From Negativicutes bacterium (GTDB taxonomy: Bacteria; Bacillota; Negativicutes; SKW292), in contig JAOAFP010000018.1 of assembly GCA_026416215.1 (NCBI GenBank), positions 1 through 18,007 on the forward strand: a DNA stretch of 18,007 nucleotides, in the 5' to 3' direction. Positions within the stretch are counted from its first letter, which is position 1; each line of letters begins with the position of its first letter. The position numbers and the translations under genes were made by a program. The notes under the pieces were generated by a model that had not been told where the DNA came from, did not search any database, and saw only the letters and a list, made by a program, of their open reading frames with translations. Of this stretch, positions 7,712 through 15,643 are shown in pieces.

Positions 7712-7894
7712 TTACTTGGCACCGCTGTTGTTATTGTTATTGTTCCACCACCAGCACCCGCCCTGATTGGGCCCCGGTCCGGCCTGACCGTTGTTGCCGG
7801 GACCGTTCCAGCAACACTGCGGCTGGGCCGCCGCTGCTGCTACGGCCGACAGCCCGAGCAGGGCCACTAGTGCCAGTACGAGAGCTCTTTTCAT
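7712..7894 (-). CDS. Small secreted Cys/Asn/Gly-rich peptide (paralogue 2)
   Basis: 60 residues from ATG 7894, chosen because AAGGAGGTGA sits 7-8 bases upstream; the longer frame to 7918 begins before that site. Residues 1-23 are a clear signal peptide (MKRALVLALVALLGLSAVAA then AAA). The mature peptide of about 37 residues starts QPQCCWNG, is rich in Gly, Pro and Asn, has a third Cys followed by three Trp, and ends in a run of six Asn and SGAK. It lacks any domain I know. The signal peptide and the CC-aromatic-x-G opening match the gene immediately upstream, so the two arose by duplication. The pair is probably co-transcribed (44-base gap) and ends at the strong terminator at 7657-7697. Function unknown. 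Confidence 0.78.
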   Translation of the reverse strand: MKRALVLALVALLGLSAVAAAAAQPQCCWNGPGNNGQAGPGPNQGGCWWWNNNNNNSGAK

Positions 7895-7938
7895 ACTCAG
7901 CCTCACCTCCTTAATCACACCTGACCAGACACCACTGC

Positions 7939-8097
7939 TTATTTACCGCCGCCGTTGCCGACACCGCCCGGGCAGCAGTAGCTGCCTTGTCCGCAACACG
8001 GCGAGCCGTCGTAACAACAGGGTGGCGCAGCGGCCATGGCCAGCGACGACAGCCCCAGCAAGGCTGCCACAAAAGCGGCCAGCACAATTTTCCTCAT
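7939..8097 (-). CDS. Small secreted Cys-pair peptide (paralogue 1)
   Basis: 52 residues from ATG 8097, with a strong AAGGAGGG about 9 bases upstream. Residues 1-23 form a signal peptide (MRKIVLAAFVAALLGLSSLA, then MAA). The mature part of roughly 29 residues opens APPCCYDG and contains three adjacent Cys pairs (CCYDG, CCGQG, CCPGG), ending in a Gly-rich tail with GGGK. The opening and signal peptide closely match the downstream 60-residue gene. An even cysteine number and export suggest disulfides or metal binding outside the cytoplasm, but no named family fits. A TACAAT -10-like hexamer lies at 8133-8138 on this strand, without a good -35. Confidence 0.78.
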   Translation of the reverse strand: MRKIVLAAFVAALLGLSSLAMAAAPPCCYDGSPCCGQGSYCCPGGVGNGGGK

Positions 8098-8123
8098 TAC
8101 CGGTTCCCTCCTTTACCGCTTAC

Positions 8124-8172
8124 TGTGAGCTCATTGTAACGGGAACTTGTGAATAAATTATGAAATTTGTGA
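8124..8172. repeat. Three TGTGA repeats upstream of the secreted peptide genes
   Basis: TGTGA occurs in the same orientation at 8124-8128, 8148-8152 and 8168-8172, the last two as TTGTGA exactly 20 bases apart in an AT-rich patch. TGAGCTCA (8126-8133) is an 8-base palindrome overlapping the first. TGTGA is the half-site of CRP/FNR-family regulators, but no complete TGTGA-N6-TCACA site is present. The rest of the 8098-8274 gap shows nothing else I can name. Confidence 0.35.
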
Positions 8173-8274
8173 CCGGCCGGATATTTTTGTTGCCGCTTGC
8201 CCTGCCCAATGACCTGACCATAACGGCCGTTAAACGGAAACCGTCCTGCCTTCCCGGCTAAAACCGCTACCCGG

Positions 8275-9492
8275 CTACCCGGGCTGACTTTCCGCCGCCC
8301 GCGGCACGGGCGGCGGTGGCAGCAGGCTGAGCACCAGCCCCGACAGCAGCATCACTGCGGCGATCAGCAGAAACGGCAGCCTCAGTGCCTGACAGGAGAC
8401 AATCAGATAGGTGTTGAGGTAGGGCATAACCCCGCCGATTCCCCGCCCCAGGCTGTAAATGAGCCCCCCGGCCCGCGAGCGGATTTCCTGCCGGTAGTAG
8501 AGGGAGAGCATATAGGGCACGATCCCGTGCACCCCCATCGCCGCCCCCGACAGGAACAGAAATACGAAAGTGGCAGCGGCCGGCGCCAGGTAAAACCCGG
8601 CATAGACGGCAAACCCGGCCAGGCAGTAAAGCCGGTACACAGCCGCCGGCCGCCGATTGAACAGCCTCACCGCATATGCTCCCAGCCACATGCCGGTCTG
8701 GTAAATTATCATGTACAGGGGCAGGTGCTGGCCGGCCACTCCCATGCCACCAGCTGTTTCTGCCGCGGCCAGGAACACCGACACCTGGGAAAAAATTCCC
8801 CACGAAGCCGCCTGCAGCAAAATTATGCTAATAAGAAAGATCAGGGTGGAACGGCGCAGCCGGACTGCCAGCAGCGGCCGGTAGTCCACCGCCCGCGCCG
8901 ACAGCGGCCGTCGCAGTTCCGCCGGCAGGGTCTCACTACCCCGCTGCCAGACGTACCACAGCAGCCAGCCGCCCAGACCGCCGGCAATCACAAACAGCAG
9001 TCGCCAGCCGGCCAGATAGATAACCAGCGAGGCCAGCAGTGCCCCGGCGATGTAGCCGATGCCACCCGACATCTGGAAATACGACGACACCGCCCGGCGA
9101 TCGAAACTGCCCCTGACTGACTCGACGATCCAGGTCTCGGCCGCCGTCCAGGTCCCGCCCAGACCAAATCCCGAAATCACCCGCAGAACCAAAAAGCCGG
9201 CAAACGAATAAGGCACAGTCCCCATCAGCAGCATGGCCGCACTGTAGCAGCTTATGAATACCGTGGTCGCCGACCGCCGGCCGATCGCATCGGCCAGCCC
9301 GCCGGCCAGAACCCCGCCGGCCGCCGAACTGATCAGGGCCACTGTCACAAACAAACCGCCGGTCTTCAGATCAAACATCCCCTCGTTGATCATCAGCGGC
9401 ATAACGATGACAAAAAACAGATTGTCAACTATGTCCAGCATCCAGCTACACAACGCCGCCCGAACGTTGGCCATGCCCAGCAGTCTATTCAT
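8275..9492 (-). CDS. MFS permease, substrate unknown
   Basis: 405 residues with about twelve hydrophobic spans. The start is ATG 9492, with GGAG six bases upstream; the longer GTG frame to 9546 adds charged residues with no ribosome-binding site. The MFS loop-2/3 signature reads GGLADAIGRRSATTVF, and span 4 carries LRVISGFGLGGTWTAAETWIVE, which resembles the sugar- or aromatic-acid-type MFS porters. The central loop after span 6 is basic and contains SETLPAELRRP. It is the last gene after GH1 and EIIC, 133 bases behind EIIC, and may export or import a glycoside or its aglycone; this is inference from position only. The 133-base gap holds GC-rich inverted repeats but no convincing terminator or promoter. 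Confidence 0.87.
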   Translation of the reverse strand: MNRLLGMANVRAALCSWMLDIVDNLFFVIVMPLMINEGMFDLKTGGLFVTVALISSAAGGVLAGGLADAIGRRSATTVFISCYSAAMLLMGTVPYSFAGFLVLRVISGFGLGGTWTAAETWIVESVRGSFDRRAVSSYFQMSGGIGYIAGALLASLVIYLAGWRLLFVIAGGLGGWLLWYVWQRGSETLPAELRRPLSARAVDYRPLLAVRLRRSTLIFLISIILLQAASWGIFSQVSVFLAAAETAGGMGVAGQHLPLYMIIYQTGMWLGAYAVRLFNRRPAAVYRLYCLAGFAVYAGFYLAPAAATFVFLFLSGAAMGVHGIVPYMLSLYYRQEIRSRAGGLIYSLGRGIGGVMPYLNTYLIVSCQALRLPFLLIAAVMLLSGLVLSLLPPPPVPRAAESQPG

Positions 9493-9625
9493 CGTTGCTC
9501 CAAGTTTCCGTCCCTTCGCCCCGCCGTCGCAGTCCACGGCCGACACGCGGCCGGTCCGGTAGACGCACCGGTTTTACGAGGCTTAATCCGGTGTTTCGTC
9601 CGGGGCACTGGCCCGCAGCAGCAGC

Positions 9626-10873
9626 TTAAGCCCGGCCCTCTTCCTGCAGCTTTTGTTTGTCGATGGTCATAATGAACGGGTAGTAGACCATTCCGCAGAG
9701 AACAAAATTAACCAGCTGCAGGATCACCGCCTTCCAGTCGCCGGTGGACAGGAATCCGCTGAAAAACACCGGCATCGTCCACGGCACCGCCGCGTAGGTT
9801 TTGGCTACCAGGCCGGTTTCCATGGCGAAGTAGGTGGTGGTGGCGGCCAGCATCGGACAAATTATGAACGGTATGACCATCACCGGGTTGAGCACTATCG
9901 GCACGCCGAAGGTGATCGGTTCGTTGATGTTGAACAGCCCCGGCCAGATCGCGGTGCGGCCGATCATCTTCAGATGGGCCGACCGGGCCTTAATCATCAT
10001 AATAAGTGCCAACGGCAGGGTCATTCCCGACCCGCCGGTCAGGACAAAAACGTCAAAAAACTGACGGGTGATGGAATATTCAGGAATATGACCGGCAGCC
10101 TTGGCCATGGCGTTGGCCTGGGTGAACACATCCCAGATCGGCCCGCCTATCCCCATCACCAGCATCGCCCCGTGAATACCGAAGCTCCACAACACCTGGA
10201 TGGCAAACTCGGCGATCAGCACCGAAACAAACGAGCCGCCGAGGATCAGCAACGGCTTGGTGACTATTTCATCAATGAAGGTGGGTAGGGTGTGTCCCCA
10301 TGGCTCGAGCAGCTGGTTGACCAGCCAGACCACGGTCAGGATACAGAAGGCCGGAATCAGGGCGGCAAACGACCGCGACACGGTGGGCGGCACCCCGTCC
10401 GGCAGCCTGATCACAATATTTTTCCGCACAAACACCCTCAGCATCTCGACGGTGAAGAAGCCGATGATCATGGCGACAAAAAAACCCTTGCCCCCCATCA
10501 GTCCCAGGTTTATGTTGCCGTCGGCGGTGAACGGATTGGCAATCAGGAAAGCGCTGAAGCTGATCATGCCGGCGGCAATGGCATCAAGATTGTAGGTTTT
10601 GGCCAGCGAATAGGGCAGACTAACCGACATCGCCAGCCCCATCACCCCAAATGTGGCCATGACCACCTCGGCCAGATCGCCTTTATAAGGGGCAACCGCC
10701 GCAGCCAGGCTTTCCACCGGCGGATTAGCCACGATCAAAAACGCCGAACCTACCAGCAACAATGGCATAATTGCCAGACCGGCGTCGCGAATGGCCTTGA
10801 GGTGCGGCTGCTCAGAGATCCACCCCGCCAGCGGGGCCATTTTTTCTTCCATAAAGATGATCAGTCTGTCCAT
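9626..10873 (-). CDS. PTS EIIC component, lactose/cellobiose family
   Basis: 415 residues, the length of a stand-alone CelB/LicC-type EIIC. It is the membrane channel that takes up a beta-linked disaccharide or glucoside while EIIB phosphorylates it. Family marks are the conserved FGIHGAMLV (H234), GGSGMTLPLAL after span 7, and NINEPITFGVPIVLNP (315-330), in which E318 is the expected sugar-binding glutamate. The N terminus is MDRLIIFMEEKMAPLAGW. The start has AAAGGAGAGC upstream. It follows the GH1 gene by 31 bases. No EIIA or EIIB gene is in the window, and this protein has no fused EIIB domain, so it depends on partners encoded elsewhere. Confidence 0.94.
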   Translation of the reverse strand: MDRLIIFMEEKMAPLAGWISEQPHLKAIRDAGLAIMPLLLVGSAFLIVANPPVESLAAAVAPYKGDLAEVVMATFGVMGLAMSVSLPYSLAKTYNLDAIAAGMISFSAFLIANPFTADGNINLGLMGGKGFFVAMIIGFFTVEMLRVFVRKNIVIRLPDGVPPTVSRSFAALIPAFCILTVVWLVNQLLEPWGHTLPTFIDEIVTKPLLILGGSFVSVLIAEFAIQVLWSFGIHGAMLVMGIGGPIWDVFTQANAMAKAAGHIPEYSITRQFFDVFVLTGGSGMTLPLALIMMIKARSAHLKMIGRTAIWPGLFNINEPITFGVPIVLNPVMVIPFIICPMLAATTTYFAMETGLVAKTYAAVPWTMPVFFSGFLSTGDWKAVILQLVNFVLCGMVYYPFIMTIDKQKLQEEGRA

Positions 10874-10904
10874 CGGGCTTGCTCTCCTTTCCTGAATATC
10901 GGCA

Positions 10905-12317
10905 TTACCAGCCGTTGTTGGCGATAACTTCCCGGAACCACCAGCCGCTGTCCTTGACCAGCCGGTCCCGTTGTCCGCTGTTGTAGTCCACCCTGATCAA
11001 CCCATAAACGTTGCGATAACCGTTCACCCAGGAAAAACAATCCAGGCCGGTCCAAAGGTGATAGCCGATGACGTTGACCCCGTCGGCGATCGCCCGGGCA
11101 GTCTCGGCCAGGTGATCGCGGATGAACTCGATCCGCTCCTGGTCGTGCACCGCCACCGGCCGGCCTTCAGCGTCGTACTCCACCAGCTGGTCCTCCCGTT
11201 CCTGGCGGCGGTTGCCGATACCGTTTTCCGACACCAGAACCGGCAGATCGCGGTAGCGGGTTTTGACTAACATCAGCAGATCGTACAGTCCCGGCGGGTA
11301 AATTTCCCAGCCCCGGTCGGAGTAGCGGGCATCCGGCAACTGGACGGCCTCAAACAGCTGGCCGATCTCCGTGCCGGGACCGGCATCCGCCACCGCCACC
11401 CCGCCCTGCCGGACCCGCCGCGGCTGGTAATAGTTAACCCCGAGGAAATCCACTGTCCCCTCCGCCAGTATCGACAGATCGTCGCCGTATTTCTTCGGGG
11501 TCAGGCCCAGCCGGCCGATCAGCCCGGTCAGCTCAGGGCTGTAACCGCCGATGAGCACCGGGCGGAGAAAACTGTCCACCAGCAGCAGGCTGGCGGCGTC
11601 GGCGGCCGCCCGGTCGGCCGGCCGGTCGCTGACCGGATAGGTCGGCGAAACGTTGAGGATGTTGCCGATTTTACCCCCGGGTCTGACCTGACGGAAGGCC
11701 CGCACCGCCTTGGCGCAGGCCACCAGTATGTTGTGGGCCACCTGGACTGCCGCCCGCGAGTCGCTGACCTGGGGGTAGTGGTGGGCCGACAGGTAGCAGC
11801 ACTCCGGCGCGACGATCGGTTCGTTCATTACCAGCCAGTACTCAACCAGATCGCCGAAGGTCTCAAAGCAGAACCGGCAGTAGTCGGCGAAATAGTCGCC
11901 GACCAGCGGGTTTTCCCAGCCTCCCCGCTTCTGCAGCGACCACGGCATGTCGAAGTGGTAGAGATTGACAAACGGAGTGATCCGGTTGTCGTGAAATTCC
12001 CTGAGCAGATCACGGTAAAATTGCACCCCGCGCTGATTGACCTCCCCGTAACCGTCGGGGAAAATCCGCGTCCAGGCAATCGACAGCCGGTAGCTGTTCC
12101 AGCCCAATTCCCTGAACAGGGCGATATCCTGCCGGTAGCGATGGTAAAAATCAGCCGCCAGGTCGGGCTTGGCCGCCTGCCAGAACTGTTCCGGCTCGTG
12201 ATGGGACCAGTAGTCCCATACCGACAGACCCTTGCCGTCCTCACGGGCCGCCCCCTCAGTCTGGGGTGCCGACGCCGCCACCCCCCAGAAAAATCGCTCA
12301 GGAAATTTTACTTTCAT
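10905..12317 (-). CDS. GH1 beta-glycosidase, probably 6-phospho-beta-glucosidase
   Basis: 470 residues from ATG 12317, where GGCGGAGG lies upstream; the frame extends further but without a start site. GH1 marks are FFWGVAASAPQTEGA (Q19), YHFDMPW (H121), the acid/base glutamate in NEP (E166), NYYQPRR, and the nucleophile in SENGIGN (E364). No signal peptide, so it acts in the cytoplasm on imported sugar. In lactococcal LacG, Ser428, Lys435 and Tyr437 bind the 6-phosphate. The equivalent stretch here, CFSWVNGYRNVYG, keeps Ser (S429) and Tyr (Y438) but has Asn (N436) at the Lys place. From memory, PTS-linked firmicute enzymes also have Asn there. The EIIC gene next door favours a 6-phospho substrate, not proven. 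Confidence 0.93.
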   Translation of the reverse strand: MKVKFPERFFWGVAASAPQTEGAAREDGKGLSVWDYWSHHEPEQFWQAAKPDLAADFYHRYRQDIALFRELGWNSYRLSIAWTRIFPDGYGEVNQRGVQFYRDLLREFHDNRITPFVNLYHFDMPWSLQKRGGWENPLVGDYFADYCRFCFETFGDLVEYWLVMNEPIVAPECCYLSAHHYPQVSDSRAAVQVAHNILVACAKAVRAFRQVRPGGKIGNILNVSPTYPVSDRPADRAAADAASLLLVDSFLRPVLIGGYSPELTGLIGRLGLTPKKYGDDLSILAEGTVDFLGVNYYQPRRVRQGGVAVADAGPGTEIGQLFEAVQLPDARYSDRGWEIYPPGLYDLLMLVKTRYRDLPVLVSENGIGNRRQEREDQLVEYDAEGRPVAVHDQERIEFIRDHLAETARAIADGVNVIGYHLWTGLDCFSWVNGYRNVYGLIRVDYNSGQRDRLVKDSGWWFREVIANNGW

Positions 12318-12375
12318 TTCAACCTCCGCCTTCCGGCCACTATTTTTGCCCTGCCTTGCCCTTGCCTGCGCCGCC

Positions 12376-12409
12376 AAAACAAAAAGCCATCGCTCGCCGC
12401 AACGGCTTT
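12376..12409 (-). terminator. Rho-independent terminator after the hybrid kinase
   Basis: On the minus strand an 11-base-pair stem with two wobbles (12399-12409 with 12383-12393) and a 5-base loop is followed by TTTTTGTTTT. It begins a few bases after the kinase stop and ends about 58 bases before the GH1 start. The GH1-EIIC-MFS genes therefore need either read-through or a promoter in the short remaining gap, where I see none that is convincing. Confidence 0.8.
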
Positions 12410-12417
12410 CCTCGCTG

Positions 12418-15400
12418 TCAGCCCAGCCACTTCTGTAGCATGTCCTTCAGCTTCACCGGGTTGATCGGCTTGGTGATGTAGTCGTCCATCCCGGCCTCCA
12501 GACACCTTTCCCGGTCACCCTGCATGGCATTGGCCGTCATCGCCACCACTGTGATGTGCGGGTTGTCGGGCGACAGCCCCTCCCGCCGCCTGATCTCGCG
12601 GGTGGCGGCATAACCGTCCATCTCCGGCATCTGACAGTCCATAAGAACCAGAGCATACTGCCGGCCGGAAAACACCTTGTCAATTGCTTCCCGGCCGTTG
12701 CCGGCAATGTCCAGGGTGTAGCCCATTTTTTTCAGCAGCATTGACGCCAGCTTCTGATTGGCGGCATTATCCTCGACCAGCAGCAAGTGTTTGCCAGCCG
12801 GCCGGGTCCGGCCGGAATAGCCGGCTGCCGGCCGGGGTGGTTCGTCCTCAGTCCTGCGCTTGGTCTCGCCGCCGCCCGCCAGCAGTCCGGCTATGATGTC
12901 GAGCAACCGGGATTGCTTGAATGGCACCGGCAGGTAAGCGTCATAGCCTGCCACCCTTATCTCCTGCTCGTACTGCTGACTGTCCGGTAGGTCGACGGCC
13001 AGCACCCGCAGCCCCCGCAGATCGTCGCGGCTGCGCACCGCCGCAATGAAGGCGTGCTCGTCAGCCAACCGGTTCAGGGCGATAATCGCCAGCTCAAACG
13101 CCTGCCCGGCCGCACTGGCCCCGGCAATCACTGGTAGCAAATCCTGCGGCTGTTCCACCACCTGGTGGGGGATCCCCCAGGCTGACAGGTAGGAGCTAAT
13201 CACCCTGTCGCAGGCAACCGCCGGCTCGAGAACCACTGCCCGCACTTGTTGCATCTGAACGTACCGGCGGCCGCGCAGGTCGACGTGCCGCTGATCCTGG
13301 TCAATGGGCAGCGGCAGGGTGAACCAGAACTGCGAGCCGCGGTCAACTTCGCTGGCCACCCCGATTTCGCCGCCCATCAGCTCCACCAGCCGGCGGGAAA
13401 TCGACAGCCCCAGCCCGGTGCCGCCAAACCGGCGGGTGGTCGAGCCGTCGGCCTGGGTGAAGGGGTTGAACAGCCTTTTCATGGTATCATCGTCCATACC
13501 GATTCCGGTGTCGCTGACAACAAACCTCACCAACAACCGGTCCGGTCCGTCCGGCTGACACTCAGCCTTGACACACACTTCCCCCTGCTCGGTAAATTTC
13601 ACCGCATTGCCAATCAGGTTGAGCAGAACCTGCCGCACCCGTCCCGGATCACCCAGCACCAGCCGGTCCATGGTTGACGATATATGGCTGACCAGCACCA
13701 AACCCTTTTCCCTGGCTTTCCAGCTCATCAGGTCGACTGTTTCCTCCACCGTTGCGGCCACGTTGAACGGTATCTGCTCGATTACCAGCTTGCCGGCCTC
13801 GATCTTGGAAAAGTCGAGAATGTCGTTAATGATGGTCAGCAGGGACTTGCCGGCGTTGCGGATGGTCCGCATCATTTCCATTTGTTCCTCGTCCAGCTTG
13901 GTGTCGAGCAACAGTTCGCTCATCCCGATGATCGGGTTGAGCGGGGTGCGGATCTCGTGGCTCATATTGGCCAGAAACTCGCCCTTCGCCTGATTGGCCA
14001 ATTCGGCCTGCATCCGGGCAACCTGCAGCTGTTCGATGAAACTGCGCCGCTCAGTCACATCGTTGATCGTACCGGAAAATCCGTGCAGCCTGTTTTCGTG
14101 GATGAACGGCTGCATGGCGATATCGCACCAGCGCGACTCACCGTTTTTACAGATCACCCTCACGCTGCCACTGGCAAAGTTGCCGGCCTCATCCATACCG
14201 CGGTGGAAGGCCTCGGCCAGATCTTTCCAGTCGTCGCTGTGGATAAATTCCATCAGGTAACGGCCGACTGTTTCCTCCACCGTGTAGCCGGTCATATCCT
14301 GCCATGCCGAGTTGACGAATTCGATCCTGCCTTCCAGGTCCTGCTGGAAAATGGTCTCTTTGATACTCTCGACCACCAGCTGGTATCTCTCCTGGCTGAC
14401 CCGCAGCGCCTGCTCGACCTGCCGCCGGCTCCGGATGTTGTCGAGATAGGCGTTGAACCAGCGCACCAGCTCGCTGACCTCGTCGCCGCCGGTCGGCACC
14501 ACAAGCTGGGGCACGGCTGCCTCCGGGGACTCGCGCAACCGCTCAAAGGCCTGGCTGATCGCAGTCAGGGGCCGAATCACGTCGCGGGACACCCGCCGGG
14601 CGATGAACACTATCCCCACTCCGCAGATCAGCAGAACAGCCAGAGTCAGGTTGCGGATCAGAATTACATCGGCCATCATCGCCGCCAGCGGCTGAATGAA
14701 CAACAGGTGCCAGCCACTGGTAGACAAGTTCCGGTAGGCCACGAAGCATTCCCTGCCGACGTAGTCAAGCACGGCATGCCCGCCTTCAGACCCATACCCA
14801 ATCAGCCCGTGCAGAGCCGGATCGGCCGGCTGGCCGATCAGTTGCCGGTCGGTCGACACCACCACCCGATCCTCGCCGTCGACAATGACGAACTCTGTTC
14901 CGGCAGCAACATGCTCCAGCATCTTTTCGGCCAGCACATCAAGGTCATAGTTCACGACGATGTAACCGACCGGCTCCTCCTGCAGGGTGTCCCTGTTGAA
15001 TTTTACGACCGCCTTGACCGCGGTGATTACTTTTTCCTCCCGCGAGCCCCGGTTGATATTGTCGCTAAGCCCCTCCCAGTACACCACCCCCAGGTTGCGG
15101 TGCGTCCAGGCGTCAGCAAATAGGTCCTGCCGCACCTCGTCGTCGATGTCGTTGTGCAGCAGGGTGTCGCCCACGTGGTAGTGCCGGCCGCGGGCGCTGA
15201 AAATGTCGATCGACAGCAACCCCCTAATCGTGCCGTACTGGCTGAGTATGTAGCCAATCCTGGCATTGGTGGCCAGGCGGTCGTAGCTGGTCATCTCCGG
15301 CCGGCTGCGGTCGTCGATCGCCTTCTGGATGTCCTCGACCGTGGCCAGTGAGCTAATCAGCGCTTCCACTTCGCTCATAGTCAGCTCCAGGTAATTGGCC

Positions 15401-15582
15401 CGGTCCTGGAGCAGGCTGGCCGTGTAGCGCTCGGCATCAGCCCGGATTACACTGGCCGCCAGCTGATAGGCCAGCGTCCCCACTATCAGCAGCGGCACTA
15501 GTCCGATCAGGATGGTGAACAGAATAAACTTATAGACCAGCTTTCCCTTTAGGTTGGTCAACAGTCTGCCGAAAAACGCCAT
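12418..15582 (-). CDS. Hybrid sensor histidine kinase (dCache, HAMP, PAS, HisKA, HATPase, two receiver modules)
   Basis: 1054 residues from ATG 15582 (GAGG five bases upstream; a GTG two codons earlier overlaps that site). Order: membrane span about 18-45; extracellular dCache-like sensor about 46-298; second span about 305-330; HAMP about 331-385; PAS about 395-515 with DMTGYTVEETVGRYL; HisKA with the phospho-accepting H542 in NMSHEIRTP; HATPase with NLIGNAVKF, DTGIGMDD and GGTGLGLSISRRL. A degenerate receiver fills about 776-901, with no acidic pair or acceptor Asp. A complete C-terminal receiver carries ED at 937-938, D982 (LMDCQMPEMDG) and K1038. There is no output domain, so phosphate must pass to a partner. 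The gene directly follows a sugar-type binding lipoprotein, its likely ligand partner. It ends at a terminator, so it closes its own unit. Confidence 0.95.
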   Translation of the reverse strand: MAFFGRLLTNLKGKLVYKFILFTILIGLVPLLIVGTLAYQLAASVIRADAERYTASLLQDRANYLELTMSEVEALISSLATVEDIQKAIDDRSRPEMTSYDRLATNARIGYILSQYGTIRGLLSIDIFSARGRHYHVGDTLLHNDIDDEVRQDLFADAWTHRNLGVVYWEGLSDNINRGSREEKVITAVKAVVKFNRDTLQEEPVGYIVVNYDLDVLAEKMLEHVAAGTEFVIVDGEDRVVVSTDRQLIGQPADPALHGLIGYGSEGGHAVLDYVGRECFVAYRNLSTSGWHLLFIQPLAAMMADVILIRNLTLAVLLICGVGIVFIARRVSRDVIRPLTAISQAFERLRESPEAAVPQLVVPTGGDEVSELVRWFNAYLDNIRSRRQVEQALRVSQERYQLVVESIKETIFQQDLEGRIEFVNSAWQDMTGYTVEETVGRYLMEFIHSDDWKDLAEAFHRGMDEAGNFASGSVRVICKNGESRWCDIAMQPFIHENRLHGFSGTINDVTERRSFIEQLQVARMQAELANQAKGEFLANMSHEIRTPLNPIIGMSELLLDTKLDEEQMEMMRTIRNAGKSLLTIINDILDFSKIEAGKLVIEQIPFNVAATVEETVDLMSWKAREKGLVLVSHISSTMDRLVLGDPGRVRQVLLNLIGNAVKFTEQGEVCVKAECQPDGPDRLLVRFVVSDTGIGMDDDTMKRLFNPFTQADGSTTRRFGGTGLGLSISRRLVELMGGEIGVASEVDRGSQFWFTLPLPIDQDQRHVDLRGRRYVQMQQVRAVVLEPAVACDRVISSYLSAWGIPHQVVEQPQDLLPVIAGASAAGQAFELAIIALNRLADEHAFIAAVRSRDDLRGLRVLAVDLPDSQQYEQEIRVAGYDAYLPVPFKQSRLLDIIAGLLAGGGETKRRTEDEPPRPAAGYSGRTRPAGKHLLLVEDNAANQKLASMLLKKMGYTLDIAGNGREAIDKVFSGRQYALVLMDCQMPEMDGYAATREIRRREGLSPDNPHITVVAMTANAMQGDRERCLEAGMDDYITKPINPVKLKDMLQKWLG

Positions 15583-15594
15583 CAGCACCTCGCC

Positions 15595-15624
15595 GGCGGC
15601 GGCCGGCCACGGCCGGCCGCCGCC
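15595..15624 (-). promoter_or_regulatory. Perfect 14-bp hairpin next to the kinase ribosome-binding site
   Basis: GGCGGCGGCCGGCC (15595-15608) and its exact complement (15611-15624) are separated by only 2 bases, giving an extremely stable GC-only stem. In the transcript it lies between the lipoprotein stop and the kinase GAGG site (15588-15591), leaving 3 free bases. There is no U-tract, so it is not a normal rho-independent terminator. It probably stabilises the upstream message, limits kinase translation, or both. Confidence 0.7.
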
Positions 15625-15643
15625 GCAACATGTCTCTCCCTTT

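Noticed and set aside
9493..9625. Terminator or promoter between EIIC and the MFS gene
   Set aside because: Only weak CCGG-type inverted repeats without a T-run and no paired -35/-10 hexamers were found.
9653..10288. Plus-strand open frame rich in His, Arg and Gly opposite EIIC
   Set aside because: The residue mix is that of the reverse complement of a membrane protein gene; no start signal.
13684..15123. Long plus-strand open frame (479 codons) opposite the kinase gene
   Set aside because: It lies wholly antisense to a kinase with clear domains, has no recognisable motif or ribosome-binding site, and long antisense frames are expected in GC-rich coding DNA.
15595..15624. Hairpin after the lipoprotein gene as a rho-independent terminator
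   Set aside because: There is no T-run on the minus strand after the stem; the kinase ribosome-binding site follows at once.
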